From NCBI GenBank assembly GCA_029051965.1, contig JAIDJZ010000116.1, forward strand, positions 1 through 22,823: 22,823 nucleotides of DNA. The letters are read 5' to 3'. Both the position numbers and the translations under genes were made by a program. Under the pieces are notes generated by a model. It had not been told where the DNA came from and did not search any database. It worked only from the letters and a program-made list of their open reading frames with translations. Each line of letters opens with the position of its first letter. Position 1 is the first letter of the stretch. The DNA is from Paramuribaculum sp. (GTDB taxonomy: Bacteria > Bacteroidota > Bacteroidia > Bacteroidales > Muribaculaceae). Below, in pieces: positions 15,347-22,823 of this stretch.

Positions 15347-16537
15347 ATGATAGACGCCAAATTTTATTCTCTCGATTGTGACATTGTGGTCTGGCTCCTG
15401 CTGGGAGTCATGGCCCTCTCTATGATTCTTATTGCGGTCATTGTCTGGCCGCGGCTCATCAGGGTGCGCCGTCAGGCGGCCGCCGACGACAACGCCTCTC
15501 TGCCGCAGGAGGGCTATCCCTCTGTCTCGGTCATCGTCTATGCCCAGTCGGCGGGAAAGAACCTCCGCACTCTGCTCCCCCAGATTCTACAGCAGGACTA
15601 TCCCTCTCCGATGGAGGTAGTCGTGGTCAACGATGAGACCGACGACGACACCGAAAACATTGTCTCCGAGCTCGAACTCTACTATCCCAATCTCTACATG
15701 ACTTTCGCCCCCGAGCAGTCCCGCTCGCTCAGCCGGCGCAAACTCAGCATAACGCTTGGAATCAAGGCCGCCCGCTATCCCGTTGTCCTGCTGACCGACG
15801 GTAACTGTCGTGTCGCCTCTCCGCAATGGCTTCGCAGGATGACTCGTCATTTTGTCGCCGGAAGCGACATCGTTCTCGGCTATTCGGAACTCCGTGAAGC
15901 CGACGACTCCCTGCCGCTGTCGCGCCGGTTCAGCTGGGACCGGACCTGGGAATCAGTCCGGTGGCTCTCAGCGGCCATCTGCGGCCGGCCGCTGCGCGGA
16001 ACGGCATGTAATCTTGCCTACCGCCGCTCGCTGTTCTTCGACCACAAGGGCTTCTCCCGGACTCTTCATCTCCGTTATGGCGACGACGACGTGTTCCTTC
16101 AGGAACTTGTTTCAGCTCCGGTCTCGACAGCTGTTGAGCTGAGCGAGGAGTCGAGAGTGGTCATGATCGACCCCGATCCCGACGAAATGGCCGTCATCGA
16201 ACGCCGGCGCCGCGAATTCACTGCCGCAATGCTGCCGCGACGGGCCTATTTCTCTATGGCCCTCTCTTCATGGTTGTGGTGGATCTGGGCGGCATGCGCC
16301 ATTGCGGCGTCAATCATCGGTTGGCCGAGTCTCGTTCCGGCCGCTATCGCGTTTGTCCTATCGGTGACATTCTGCATCATAGCTATGGTTCAGTGGCGTC
16401 GCACTTCGGTCGCCCTCGCCGACCGGCCTCTCTTCTGGACCGTACCCTGGATGGCATGGGCGCGTCCCGTCAGGACGCTGTTTGTCCGGATGAAGGCGCG
16501 GCGCTACCGTCGCGAAAACCTGACCCACCTCATCTGA
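15347..16537 (+). CDS. Membrane-anchored glycosyltransferase family 2
   Basis: A 396-residue protein beginning MIDAKFYSLD at ATG 15347; a TTG at 15335 lies inside the likely promoter and is rejected. One N-terminal membrane helix (about 14-34) is followed by a GT-A domain: VSVIVYAQSAGKNLRTLLPQ, VVVVNDETDDDT, the DxD-like LLTDGNCRV, RGTACNLAYRR and YGDDDVFLQEL with an acidic catalytic-base region. Two to three membrane segments (about 300-350) and a basic tail end it. The architecture is that of processive or lipid-acceptor GT2 enzymes working at the inner membrane. It is divergent from the polysaccharide run and GC-rich like the chromosomal flank, so it may serve another glycan or be a fixed neighbour of the locus. 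Confidence 0.88.
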   Translation: MIDAKFYSLDCDIVVWLLLGVMALSMILIAVIVWPRLIRVRRQAAADDNASLPQEGYPSVSVIVYAQSAGKNLRTLLPQILQQDYPSPMEVVVVNDETDDDTENIVSELELYYPNLYMTFAPEQSRSLSRRKLSITLGIKAARYPVVLLTDGNCRVASPQWLRRMTRHFVAGSDIVLGYSELREADDSLPLSRRFSWDRTWESVRWLSAAICGRPLRGTACNLAYRRSLFFDHKGFSRTLHLRYGDDDVFLQELVSAPVSTAVELSEESRVVMIDPDPDEMAVIERRRREFTAAMLPRRAYFSMALSSWLWWIWAACAIAASIIGWPSLVPAAIAFVLSVTFCIIAMVQWRRTSVALADRPLFWTVPWMAWARPVRTLFVRMKARRYRRENLTHLI

Positions 16538-16557
16538 TTGCGGGTGATGAAAAATAA

Positions 16558-16585
16558 CGGAGTGTCAAAAATGCCTGACACTCCG
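16558..16585. terminator. Bidirectional rho-independent terminator
   Basis: CGGAGTGTCA (16558-16567) and TGACACTCCG (16576-16585) form a perfect 10-bp stem with an 8-nt loop. CTTTTATTG follows on the plus strand and TTATTTTTC on the minus strand. It ends both the GT2 gene and the convergent esterase/sbcCD transcript. Confidence 0.88.
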
Positions 16586-16586
16586 C

Positions 16587-16620
16587 TTTTATTGTCTGAC
16601 CGGTTTTATTGTCTAACCGG
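16587..16620. repeat. 17-bp tandem duplication next to the terminator
   Basis: TTTTATTGTCTGACCGG (16587-16603) is followed directly by TTTTATTGTCTAACCGG (16604-16620), with one mismatch. The unit includes the T tract of the terminator, suggesting local duplication by slippage. CCGG at the unit ends also allows a short stem between them. Confidence 0.75.
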
Positions 16621-16629
16621 CTTCGGTCG

Positions 16630-17445
16630 TTATTTCGTCGGATAGAACTTGCTTTTGAAAAAGCGGAGCTGAGGCTGGATTGATTTGCGCCAGTAGGCAG
16701 GGGAGTGGTTGCCCGGCGACGAAAGAAACGTGTGGTTGATTCCGCGGCGTGTCATCGCACGGTCCAGCGCGCAATTGACCTTATAGAAGAAATCCTCCGT
16801 CCCGCAGTCGAAGATAATGTTGCATTCGCCCGGCGTCACTTTATTTATAAGCGTGGCCACGGTCGACTCGTCCCATCGTCTGGCGTTCGACTCCTTCGGG
16901 CCGAGCCACTGGGCGATTTTCCAACGTTTGGCAAACGGGCGGATGTCGACACCGCCCGATGTCGAGCCGGCATTGGCGAAAAGCTCCGGATGGCGCAGGC
17001 CGATCCACAGACCGCCGTGGCCACCCATGCTAAGTCCGGTGATCGCGCGTCCCTGAGGATTGGCGCGGGTGTTGTAGTGCGAGTCGATCCAGTCGACAAG
17101 CTCTTTCGTGATGTAGCTCTCCATTTTCATCCGCGGGTCGGCCGGAGAGTCCCAGTACCATGAGTCGCGGCCGTCGGGACAGACAATGATCATGCGGTTG
17201 ACAGTCGCCAGGCTGTCGAGGTCTATTATGCCCGCCCATGATTTGTGGTTTCCGCCGTAGCCGTTCAGCAGATAGACGACCGGATAATCCTCCGTCGTGT
17301 TTCCCGCATTATAGCCGGCCGGAAGGGCAACGGATACTTTTGCCGGTGAAGCAATGAATTTTGAGTCGATCTCATGTTCTGTGACCGCACTTGCCGTCAG
17401 AAAGAATAGCAGCAGCGGCAGAAGGAAAAAACATTTCTGTTTCAT
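16630..17445 (-). CDS. Secreted alpha/beta-hydrolase esterase (CE1/esterase D-like)
   Basis: A 271-residue protein with a Sec signal peptide (about 1-20, MKQKCFFLLPLLLFFLTASA). It has an alpha/beta-hydrolase fold: VVYLLNGYGGNHKSW with the oxyanion loop, the nucleophile S139 in TGLSMGGHG, the acid D218 in FDCGTEDFF and the base H247 in SSPGNHSPAYW. All catalytic residues are present. The family includes tributyrin-type acetylesterases, feruloyl and acetyl-xylan esterases (CE1) and S-formylglutathione hydrolase; the signal peptide favours an enzyme removing acyl groups from extracellular or periplasmic glycans. The substrate is not readable. It starts 39 bp after sbcC and is probably read from the same transcript, ending at 16558-16585. 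Confidence 0.88.
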   Translation of the reverse strand: MKQKCFFLLPLLLFFLTASAVTEHEIDSKFIASPAKVSVALPAGYNAGNTTEDYPVVYLLNGYGGNHKSWAGIIDLDSLATVNRMIIVCPDGRDSWYWDSPADPRMKMESYITKELVDWIDSHYNTRANPQGRAITGLSMGGHGGLWIGLRHPELFANAGSTSGGVDIRPFAKRWKIAQWLGPKESNARRWDESTVATLINKVTPGECNIIFDCGTEDFFYKVNCALDRAMTRRGINHTFLSSPGNHSPAYWRKSIQPQLRFFKSKFYPTK

Positions 17446-17484
17446 TTCTTGGTGTTTGATATAGTTTACTTATTGGAATTGATA

Positions 17485-20400
17485 TTAGCCTTCCGGGACG
17501 ATTGCTATGCGTCCCGATGAAAAGTTGCCGTCGCGCTCGACCCTTATCTGCACAGGCAGACACTCGCGGAGTTCGCGCACATGGCTGATGATGCCGACCT
17601 GCCGCCCCGACGAACAGTGGAGCGAGCGAAGGGTCTCGATTGCGTTCTGCAGCGGCTCGCCGCTCAGTGTGCCGAAGCCTTCGTCGATAAACAGGGTGTC
17701 CGCCGAGACGCGTGTGCCCATGTCGCTGAGTGCCAGTGCAAGGGCGAGCGAGACAAGGAAGCTCTCCCCGCCCGAGATGGTTGCGGCCGACCGGCTCGTA
17801 TAGCCCTGATAGGCGTCGACAAGCGAGATGACAAAGCTTCCGGCTGTGACGCTCAGCGTGTAACGGTCGGAAAGCTGCGCCATATAGGTGTTGGCCTTTT
17901 CGATCAGTGAGGCGAGAATATAGCTTTGGGCGATCTTGCGGAATTTCGCCCCGCTCCGTTCGCCGAAAAGTCGGTTGAGCCTCTCCCATTTCTCCCACTC
18001 GGTGCGGCAGTCGGCTGTTTTCTGTGTCAGATCTTTCAGATGGAGACGTGACTTTGCATCTGCCTCGAGTTCCGCGGCTATACGGGCCTGCGATTCAAGA
18101 AGCCCGCGCTGTTCGTTCCGAATAGATTCCAGAAGAAGCGCGGTTTTTTCGGCAGGAGTCTCGTCGACGCCTCCCGGCCGGCTCTCGCAGTGGATTGTCA
18201 CATCCCCCTGAGCCTTCACCACGAGAGCTTCGGCCGAAACGAGATCCTCCCTCAGCTGTCGTAGATGTTCGTTCATCTCCCGGATCTTCTCGGGTGAAAT
18301 CCCGCAGAGTGCCGAAAGACGTTCGGCGGACAATTCTTCATGTTCTCGCAAGAACTGTTCGATTCCTTTGGCCGAAGCTGATTCATCTTCGTGAGAGGCT
18401 TTGATCAGAGTGTCCGTTTCGTTGACGGCCAGACGCAGTTTCCGGGCCGCGTCAGCAGCCTCTGCCACATCCGTCGCTACCGGTTGCGGATCATTGTCGC
18501 TCCGCACATCGAAGCAGTCGATCCCCTCGAGTCCCTCCTCCAGCCTTGTGAGCCGTTCGGCGCTGACCGACTCGCGCTCTTTTAGCGATTCATAGCGGCT
18601 GAGCAGAGAGCGGTATTTCCTCGCAAGGTCAAGCAGCTCCTCCGCTGCGCCTGTCGGATCAGTTTCCTGGTCTGCGGTGAGTTTCACCTCGCCCGACAGA
18701 ATTCTGGCTCTCCTGCCGCATTCCCGGGTCTCAGCCTCTTTCTCTTCGATGATATTCTGCTCGAATTCGATTCTTCTGTGGCAGTCGTCGATCTCTTTGG
18801 ATGCAGCCGTTGCAGCGGTTTCGGCCCGATGGGCGCGGCTGCGCAGCTTTTCGGTCACAGCCGTCTGTTCGGCGACACTCCTTTCAATCTTTTCCCCCTC
18901 GGCGATTGCCTCTGTCAGACGCGCTGAGCTGTCTTTCAGCTCGCGTATCAGACCTTCGAGAGCCTCCTCTTCGTGGGATAATATCTCGGTCGCAGCTCCG
19001 AAGCATTTCTCCAGTGCCGACTTGACCCGCTGGCGCATTCTGTCTCCCTGCTCGTCCTTTGCCAGTCGGGCCCGGGCCTCGGTGATCGTCTTTGAAAGAG
19101 CCGAAGCCTCCGCTTCGAGCTGAAGCCGCTCGCGAGTGAGCTGTTCGAAAGCCTCCCGCGCTTTATCGGCTGCATCGGCCGCGATTTTGCAGAGTGCGCT
19201 CAGTTCGCTGTCGTCAGGCAGCGCGCTCTCGATTCTCCGACCGCAGACCGGGCAGTGGTCGCCAGGGCGCAGACGCCGCCGCATCTCGGTCGCGAATTTG
19301 TCGACCGTGTCTCGCTGGCGTTCCAGATCGCGCTCTTTCTCCTCCTTTATACGGGCCGACTCGTTGCAGGCTCTGGCCGCACCATCGATCTTCATTCTCA
19401 GCTCTTTCAGAGACTCCGCATCGCGGTCGATCCGGCGCGACTCCTCCATCCGTCCCTCTTCATGGGCGTGCAGAGCCCCCAGCAGTTCGGCGGCAAGCCG
19501 AGCCTCTGCAAGCCGCTGTTCGTTGGCCTCCTTTTCTTCGCGTCTGCTTTTCAGACCGCTCCTTTCCAGAGCATCCCTGAGAGCTTCAAGATTGCCCGCG
19601 GCAGTTTCGGCCGATGATCCGATGGATTCTTTCTCTTTCTTGAGGGCTGTAGCCTTTGGGATCAGCTCCGATTCGAGAATCTCTCCGGTCTTTCGGATAT
19701 TTTCGCGGGCCACGGCGATACGACGTCGCCCACTGTCGACGTTTCTTAGCAGAGTTGCCGTCAGTTCGGCGTTTTCATAAGCTTTCTCCAGCTTTGCCTG
19801 ACAGTTTTTCTCCGGCTCGATCCTTTGGAGTTCCTTTCTGATTTCGAGCAGTTCGCCAATCAGTTTCTCGCGGCATGAATTGAGCCCGAACCATTCCCCT
19901 TTCAGAGCCGTGAGCCGTTGCTCCTGTCGTCGTCGGCTCTCCGAAGCACTCTTGAGATTGGCCATAAGCGATCTCGCTTCTGCCGATTCGTTCCACTGAC
20001 TGACGGTTTCGGCCATAGAGGCCGCTTCTGTCGTCTCGGCCCGCTTTCTGGCAGTAGCTGCACCTTCGCGCGCCTCCGCCAGTGAAGCCATCAGAGCGTC
20101 GAACCGGCGTCGCCAGTTCAGGGCTTCTTCCGCTTGCGCCTGTCTTTTTTCAAGATCGGTCAGAGCCCGGCTGATCTCTTCGAGTTTTGAGTTCCTATCC
20201 GAAAGCTCCTCCTCGCTCAGTATTTTCGCCTCCTCTCTCCTGCGGACCATCTCGTCGAGCGCGCATCTCTTCTCCGACGCCGTCTGGAAAATACGGGCGG
20301 AGATATGGCGGTAGATCTCGGCCCCGGTAATCTTTTCGAGAATTTCGGCTTTCTCGTTGTCCGGGCTGTTGAGGAAGCGGGTGAAATCGCCCTGTGCGAG

Positions 20401-20895
20401 CATGACGGTGCGGCAGAACTGCTTGAAATCAAGCCCTGTCGCCCTGATTATCTCAGCCTCGATCTCGCGGTCCTTTGTCAGTATGGTGCCTGTCTCGATA
20501 TTTTCAAGTGTCCAGCTCTTCGGTTGCAGGCGGCGCCCCGGTTTGCGGTGGGCGCGGGCAGCGGCCCATGTAGCCTCATATTCCGTTTCATTCGTGCCCC
20601 GGAAGCGCAGGCTCGCGAAACACTCCCCGCAGTTGCGCCGCATCAGCTGACGCGGATCTTTGAGCGTCACACTTCCGTCAGTCTCAACCGCCTCGCCCTG
20701 CATGCGGGTGTTGGCCAGACGCGGTGTCGTGGCGTAGAGAGCGAGACAGATCGAATCGAGGATAGTCGATTTGCCGGCGCCGGTCTTGCCGGTTATCAGA
20801 AAAACCCCGCACCCCTCGAGCGGAGCGCTGTCGAAATCGATTGTCGCATCCTCGATCGAGGCTATATTATGGATTCTAAGTCGGCGAAGTTTCAT
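17485..20895 (-). CDS. sbcC: SbcC, ATPase/coiled-coil subunit of the SbcCD nuclease
   Basis: A 1136-residue SMC/Rad50-type protein. Walker A is at 36-43 (GKTGAGKS) with the Q-loop in TVMLAQGDFTRFLNS. Two long coiled coils flank the zinc hook C548-P-V-C551. The C-terminal half has the ABC signature ISGGESFLVSLALALALSD from 1040 and Walker B LFIDEGFGTL with D1071/E1072, then the H-loop in IISHVREL. With SbcD it forms the Mre11/Rad50-like complex that opens DNA hairpins and processes blocked ends. Length is slightly above E. coli SbcC (1048). The ATG at 20895 starts at the conserved MKLRRLRIHNIASI. It is 29 bp after sbcD. Confidence 0.96.
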   Translation of the reverse strand: MKLRRLRIHNIASIEDATIDFDSAPLEGCGVFLITGKTGAGKSTILDSICLALYATTPRLANTRMQGEAVETDGSVTLKDPRQLMRRNCGECFASLRFRGTNETEYEATWAAARAHRKPGRRLQPKSWTLENIETGTILTKDREIEAEIIRATGLDFKQFCRTVMLAQGDFTRFLNSPDNEKAEILEKITGAEIYRHISARIFQTASEKRCALDEMVRRREEAKILSEEELSDRNSKLEEISRALTDLEKRQAQAEEALNWRRRFDALMASLAEAREGAATARKRAETTEAASMAETVSQWNESAEARSLMANLKSASESRRRQEQRLTALKGEWFGLNSCREKLIGELLEIRKELQRIEPEKNCQAKLEKAYENAELTATLLRNVDSGRRRIAVARENIRKTGEILESELIPKATALKKEKESIGSSAETAAGNLEALRDALERSGLKSRREEKEANEQRLAEARLAAELLGALHAHEEGRMEESRRIDRDAESLKELRMKIDGAARACNESARIKEEKERDLERQRDTVDKFATEMRRRLRPGDHCPVCGRRIESALPDDSELSALCKIAADAADKAREAFEQLTRERLQLEAEASALSKTITEARARLAKDEQGDRMRQRVKSALEKCFGAATEILSHEEEALEGLIRELKDSSARLTEAIAEGEKIERSVAEQTAVTEKLRSRAHRAETAATAASKEIDDCHRRIEFEQNIIEEKEAETRECGRRARILSGEVKLTADQETDPTGAAEELLDLARKYRSLLSRYESLKERESVSAERLTRLEEGLEGIDCFDVRSDNDPQPVATDVAEAADAARKLRLAVNETDTLIKASHEDESASAKGIEQFLREHEELSAERLSALCGISPEKIREMNEHLRQLREDLVSAEALVVKAQGDVTIHCESRPGGVDETPAEKTALLLESIRNEQRGLLESQARIAAELEADAKSRLHLKDLTQKTADCRTEWEKWERLNRLFGERSGAKFRKIAQSYILASLIEKANTYMAQLSDRYTLSVTAGSFVISLVDAYQGYTSRSAATISGGESFLVSLALALALSDMGTRVSADTLFIDEGFGTLSGEPLQNAIETLRSLHCSSGRQVGIISHVRELRECLPVQIRVERDGNFSSGRIAIVPEG

Positions 20896-20924
20896 CGTTT
20901 GTCTTTCTACTTCTGATTTCGTGT

Positions 20925-22088
20925 TCAGTTGCGTAATTCCTCTCTGACAATGGCAATCGTCTCCCGAAGCAGCCCGATCGACTCGTCGCTCAGCTCCTCG
21001 CCGATATCATCGGCGAATCTCATCGCGATTTCGATCGGATCACTTTCTCTAAGCTCCTCGACCGACATGAGCCGCCGTGTCTCAGCCGCTGTTTCAGGTC
21101 TTTTCATATTCAGCCGGCAGAACCTTGCCAGTTTCCCCGCGCACGCCTCTTCGGCAATGGCTGCCGCATCGGTCGGCACCGTACCGTCGGCCAAGACATT
21201 GAGCCTCAGATAAGCCGGCGCGTCGGCCGGAAAATCCCTCAGAAGCTCCATAGCTCTCTCCCAGCTCGCAAAATCGCGGCTCGGAAGAGTGACGAGCGGA
21301 CGGATGCTGACGATCTCTTCCGTTCTGACCTTCGGCTCGTCGCCGTGTCTGTCGATCTCGATTATCGAGACCGAATGTGAGTAGCTCTCCGAAAAGTCGA
21401 CCGCCGTCAGACTCCCGCTGTAGCGCACCCGGCGACCCGTGCCGCCCATTGTCTGCGGGTGATGGATATGGCCAAGAGCGATATAATCATATCCGCTTCC
21501 GAGATCCTCCGCGCTGACAGCGTCTACTCCTCCGGCAGTCAGCTCCGTAGCCGAATCGTGGCCCGAGTAGTCACACCCCGCGATGGTCGTGTGAGCCGCC
21601 AGAACGACCGGCTCCACACCGTCCGACGCCTCGGCTGCCGCGCTCGCAAGTCGCTCTGCGAACCCCTCCGGAAGATTCCGCGGGTGCGTGTAGGGGAGGG
21701 CTGCGACAATCCCGCCGTTGCCGGCGCGGACGATATGTGATCCGATATCATTGCGGTCGATCGTCCCGAATGTGTGGATGCCAAGACGCTCCCACGGACG
21801 CCGGAAAACCTCGTGACTGCTTCCGCTGTCGTGATTTCCCGCAATCGTGATGACTGTCATTGCCGGTGCCGCGTCACGAAGCCCGACGAGCGTCTCCGAA
21901 AAAAGCCTTCTGACCGCCGACGACGGTTGCGCAGTGTCGAAAATATCCCCCGATAGAATGAACACATCAGGTTGCTCGCGCTGAGCCGTCTCGACAACCT
22001 GACGAAGCGCGTCAGCCTGTTCCGCATAGCGGTCAAAGCCGTTGAGCGAATGTCCAAGATGCCAGTCTGCTGTATGGAGAATCTTCAT
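20925..22088 (-). CDS. sbcD: SbcD, nuclease subunit of SbcCD
   Basis: A 387-residue metallophosphoesterase. The start is ATG 22088 (MKILHTADWHLGH); the open frame continues upstream to 22265, but that part is non-coding and contains the promoter. The five phosphoesterase motifs are visible: D8/H10 in TADWHLGH, ILSGDIFD, AGNHDSGSS, LAAHTTIAG and LGHIHHPQTMGG, giving the ligands for two Mn ions. The C-terminal region carries the capping and SbcC-binding parts. The enzyme has endonuclease and 3'-5' exonuclease activity in the family. A promoter about 55 bp upstream fits a short leader. Confidence 0.95.
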   Translation of the reverse strand: MKILHTADWHLGHSLNGFDRYAEQADALRQVVETAQREQPDVFILSGDIFDTAQPSSAVRRLFSETLVGLRDAAPAMTVITIAGNHDSGSSHEVFRRPWERLGIHTFGTIDRNDIGSHIVRAGNGGIVAALPYTHPRNLPEGFAERLASAAAEASDGVEPVVLAAHTTIAGCDYSGHDSATELTAGGVDAVSAEDLGSGYDYIALGHIHHPQTMGGTGRRVRYSGSLTAVDFSESYSHSVSIIEIDRHGDEPKVRTEEIVSIRPLVTLPSRDFASWERAMELLRDFPADAPAYLRLNVLADGTVPTDAAAIAEEACAGKLARFCRLNMKRPETAAETRRLMSVEELRESDPIEIAMRFADDIGEELSDESIGLLRETIAIVREELRN

Positions 22089-22142
22089 ATATAATTTTGT
22101 TGGCGGTGCGAAACCTGTTTTCAGACTTCTTTGACTTGACTG

Positions 22143-22174
22143 CAAAATAAGCCAATAAATCCCAATTGGCCAAA
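22143..22174 (-). promoter_or_regulatory. Promoter of sbcD-sbcC
   Basis: On the minus strand TTTG (22174-22171) is followed after 20 nt by TTATTTTG (22150-22143), one mismatch from TAnnTTTG. The start of transcription would fall near 22139, about 50 nt before the sbcD ATG. Confidence 0.6.
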
Positions 22175-22193
22175 CCGGCGACTGCCGATTCCG

Positions 22194-22225
22194 GTTGCAG
22201 GAATCATAAAAAATGTGTAAATTTG
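22194..22225 (+). promoter_or_regulatory. Promoter of the lipoprotein gene
   Basis: GTTG (22194-22197) is followed after exactly 20 nt by TAAATTTG (22218-22225), a full match to the Bacteroidota -7 box. It gives an A/T-rich leader of about 65 nt. It stands back to back with the sbcD promoter, with 19 bp between the two -33 boxes. Confidence 0.75.
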
Positions 22226-22295
22226 CACCCAAGGAATTTTCGTTTTTATTTAACGCACTGACCAATCATTAAATTATTAATAACACACCTTTTCA

Positions 22296-22823
22296 ATGAA
22301 ACATTTCTTACGTGAATGGTGTCTGGCTGGACTGTCCGGATTGATGGCTGTCGCAGCGACATCCTGCGTCGACAATGACTACGACCTGTCAAAGGACATC
22401 GACCTGACGATCAACGTCGGAGGCGACCTGACTGTCCCATCGAGCAGTACAGACAGATACTCCATGGCCCAGATTCTTGATCTTGATAAGAACAGCTCCA
22501 TCAAACCCGACGGACAGCTCTACGGCTATTCCGATGGCGACTATGTTCTCGTCCAGTCAGGCAACTCGACAAACTCAAGCGTGACCATTCCGCGACAGCA
22601 GCTCTCCGACGTCGACTGCAACTCCGGAATGGCATCAGTCTCATTCGTCGGAATCGGCTCAGCCGAAGTCATTGACATAAATGTCGATGAAATCGTCAAT
22701 GCAATTTCGGTCGAAGAAGACAACATCGACCTCAGCATCGTTTCAATCTCGAAAGCCGTTTCGGACATCAAAGTCAACTTCGACATCACACCCTCGAAAA
22801 TCGGAACCCTTTCTGGATCGGCA
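22296..22823 (+). CDS. Lipoprotein of unknown function, 3' end missing
   Basis: The frame runs open from ATG 22296 to the window end (176 residues). The signal peptide MKHFLREWCLAGLSGLMAV continues to a lipobox ATSC with the lipidated cysteine at residue 24. The mature part starts CVDNDYDLSKDIDLTINVGG, a pattern I associate with large Bacteroidales cell-surface lipoproteins that have no assigned function. It is rich in Asp, Ser and Val/Ile and looks like beta structure; no enzyme motif is visible. The D at C+2 region (VDND) may act in the lipoprotein sorting signal, which is inference. A strong own promoter lies upstream, divergent from sbcD. Confidence 0.85.
   Translation, partial: MKHFLREWCLAGLSGLMAVAATSCVDNDYDLSKDIDLTINVGGDLTVPSSSTDRYSMAQILDLDKNSSIKPDGQLYGYSDGDYVLVQSGNSTNSSVTIPRQQLSDVDCNSGMASVSFVGIGSAEVIDINVDEIVNAISVEEDNIDLSIVSISKAVSDIKVNFDITPSKIGTLSGSA

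Noticed and set aside
19136..19780. Serine/arginine-rich frame antisense to the sbcC coiled coil
   Set aside because: Low-complexity shadow of the Glu/Arg/Ala-rich coiled coil on the other strand.
22089..22265. 59-residue N-terminal extension of SbcD
   Set aside because: The conserved phosphoesterase start is at 22088, and the extension covers the sbcD promoter.
1..22823. CRISPR array, tRNA, rRNA, toxin-antitoxin or defence system
   Set aside because: No regularly spaced repeats, no cloverleaf with TTCAAAT-type arm, and no Cas, nuclease-defence or toxin domain beyond housekeeping SbcCD.

Overview
The window looks like chromosomal DNA of a Bacteroidales bacterium, possibly from a moderately GC-rich family such as Muribaculaceae (family level is inference). 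Four things point this way. Good promoters follow the Bacteroidota pattern (TTTG or TTG, about 20 nt, TAnnTTTG), shown best at 22194-22225. RNase G lies beside an HU gene and a tiny basic AURKAIP1/COX24-domain gene. Export lipoproteins with Bacteroidales-type lipoboxes are present. Shine-Dalgarno sites are not obvious. Most genes are on the minus strand.

Layout. 1-507 (+): 3' part of a Crp/Fnr-type regulator. 524-658: three hairpins between convergent genes, one of them a perfect 26-bp inverted repeat flanked by TAA. 670-3018 (-): HU, a 29-residue AURKAIP1/COX24-domain protein, and RNase G, with a clear terminator between the last two. 3251-4756 (-): HAD nucleotidase (YjjG-like) and a queuosine-precursor-type VUT transporter. 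4797-15176 (-): an exopolysaccharide/capsule cluster which in transcription order reads Wzx flippase, GT4, Wza export lipoprotein, Wzy polymerase, Wzz-like co-polymerase, GT4, radical SAM/SPASM protein, GT4. 15347-16537 (+): a membrane-anchored GT2 glycosyltransferase ending at a strong bidirectional terminator. 16630-22088 (-): sbcD, sbcC and a secreted esterase. 22296-22823 (+): start of a lipoprotein gene, cut by the window edge.

How it works together. Three GT4 enzymes, perhaps with the divergent GT2, would build a lipid-linked repeat unit. Wzx would flip it, Wzy polymerise it, the Wzz-like protein set chain length and Wza export it. No priming sugar-phosphate transferase, sugar-nucleotide gene or active tyrosine kinase is in the window, so these must be encoded elsewhere. 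Parts of the cluster (about 10.3-15.2 kb) are visibly more AT-rich than both flanks, consistent with an exchangeable polysaccharide locus.

The most interesting points are the C-terminal domain of the Wzz-like protein, which looks like a BY-kinase that has lost its Walker motifs; the radical SAM/SPASM enzyme embedded among glycosyltransferases; the TAA-flanked palindrome; and the 29-residue ribosomal-type gene. I found no CRISPR array, tRNA, rRNA or intact transposase. No wholly new system is proven here.
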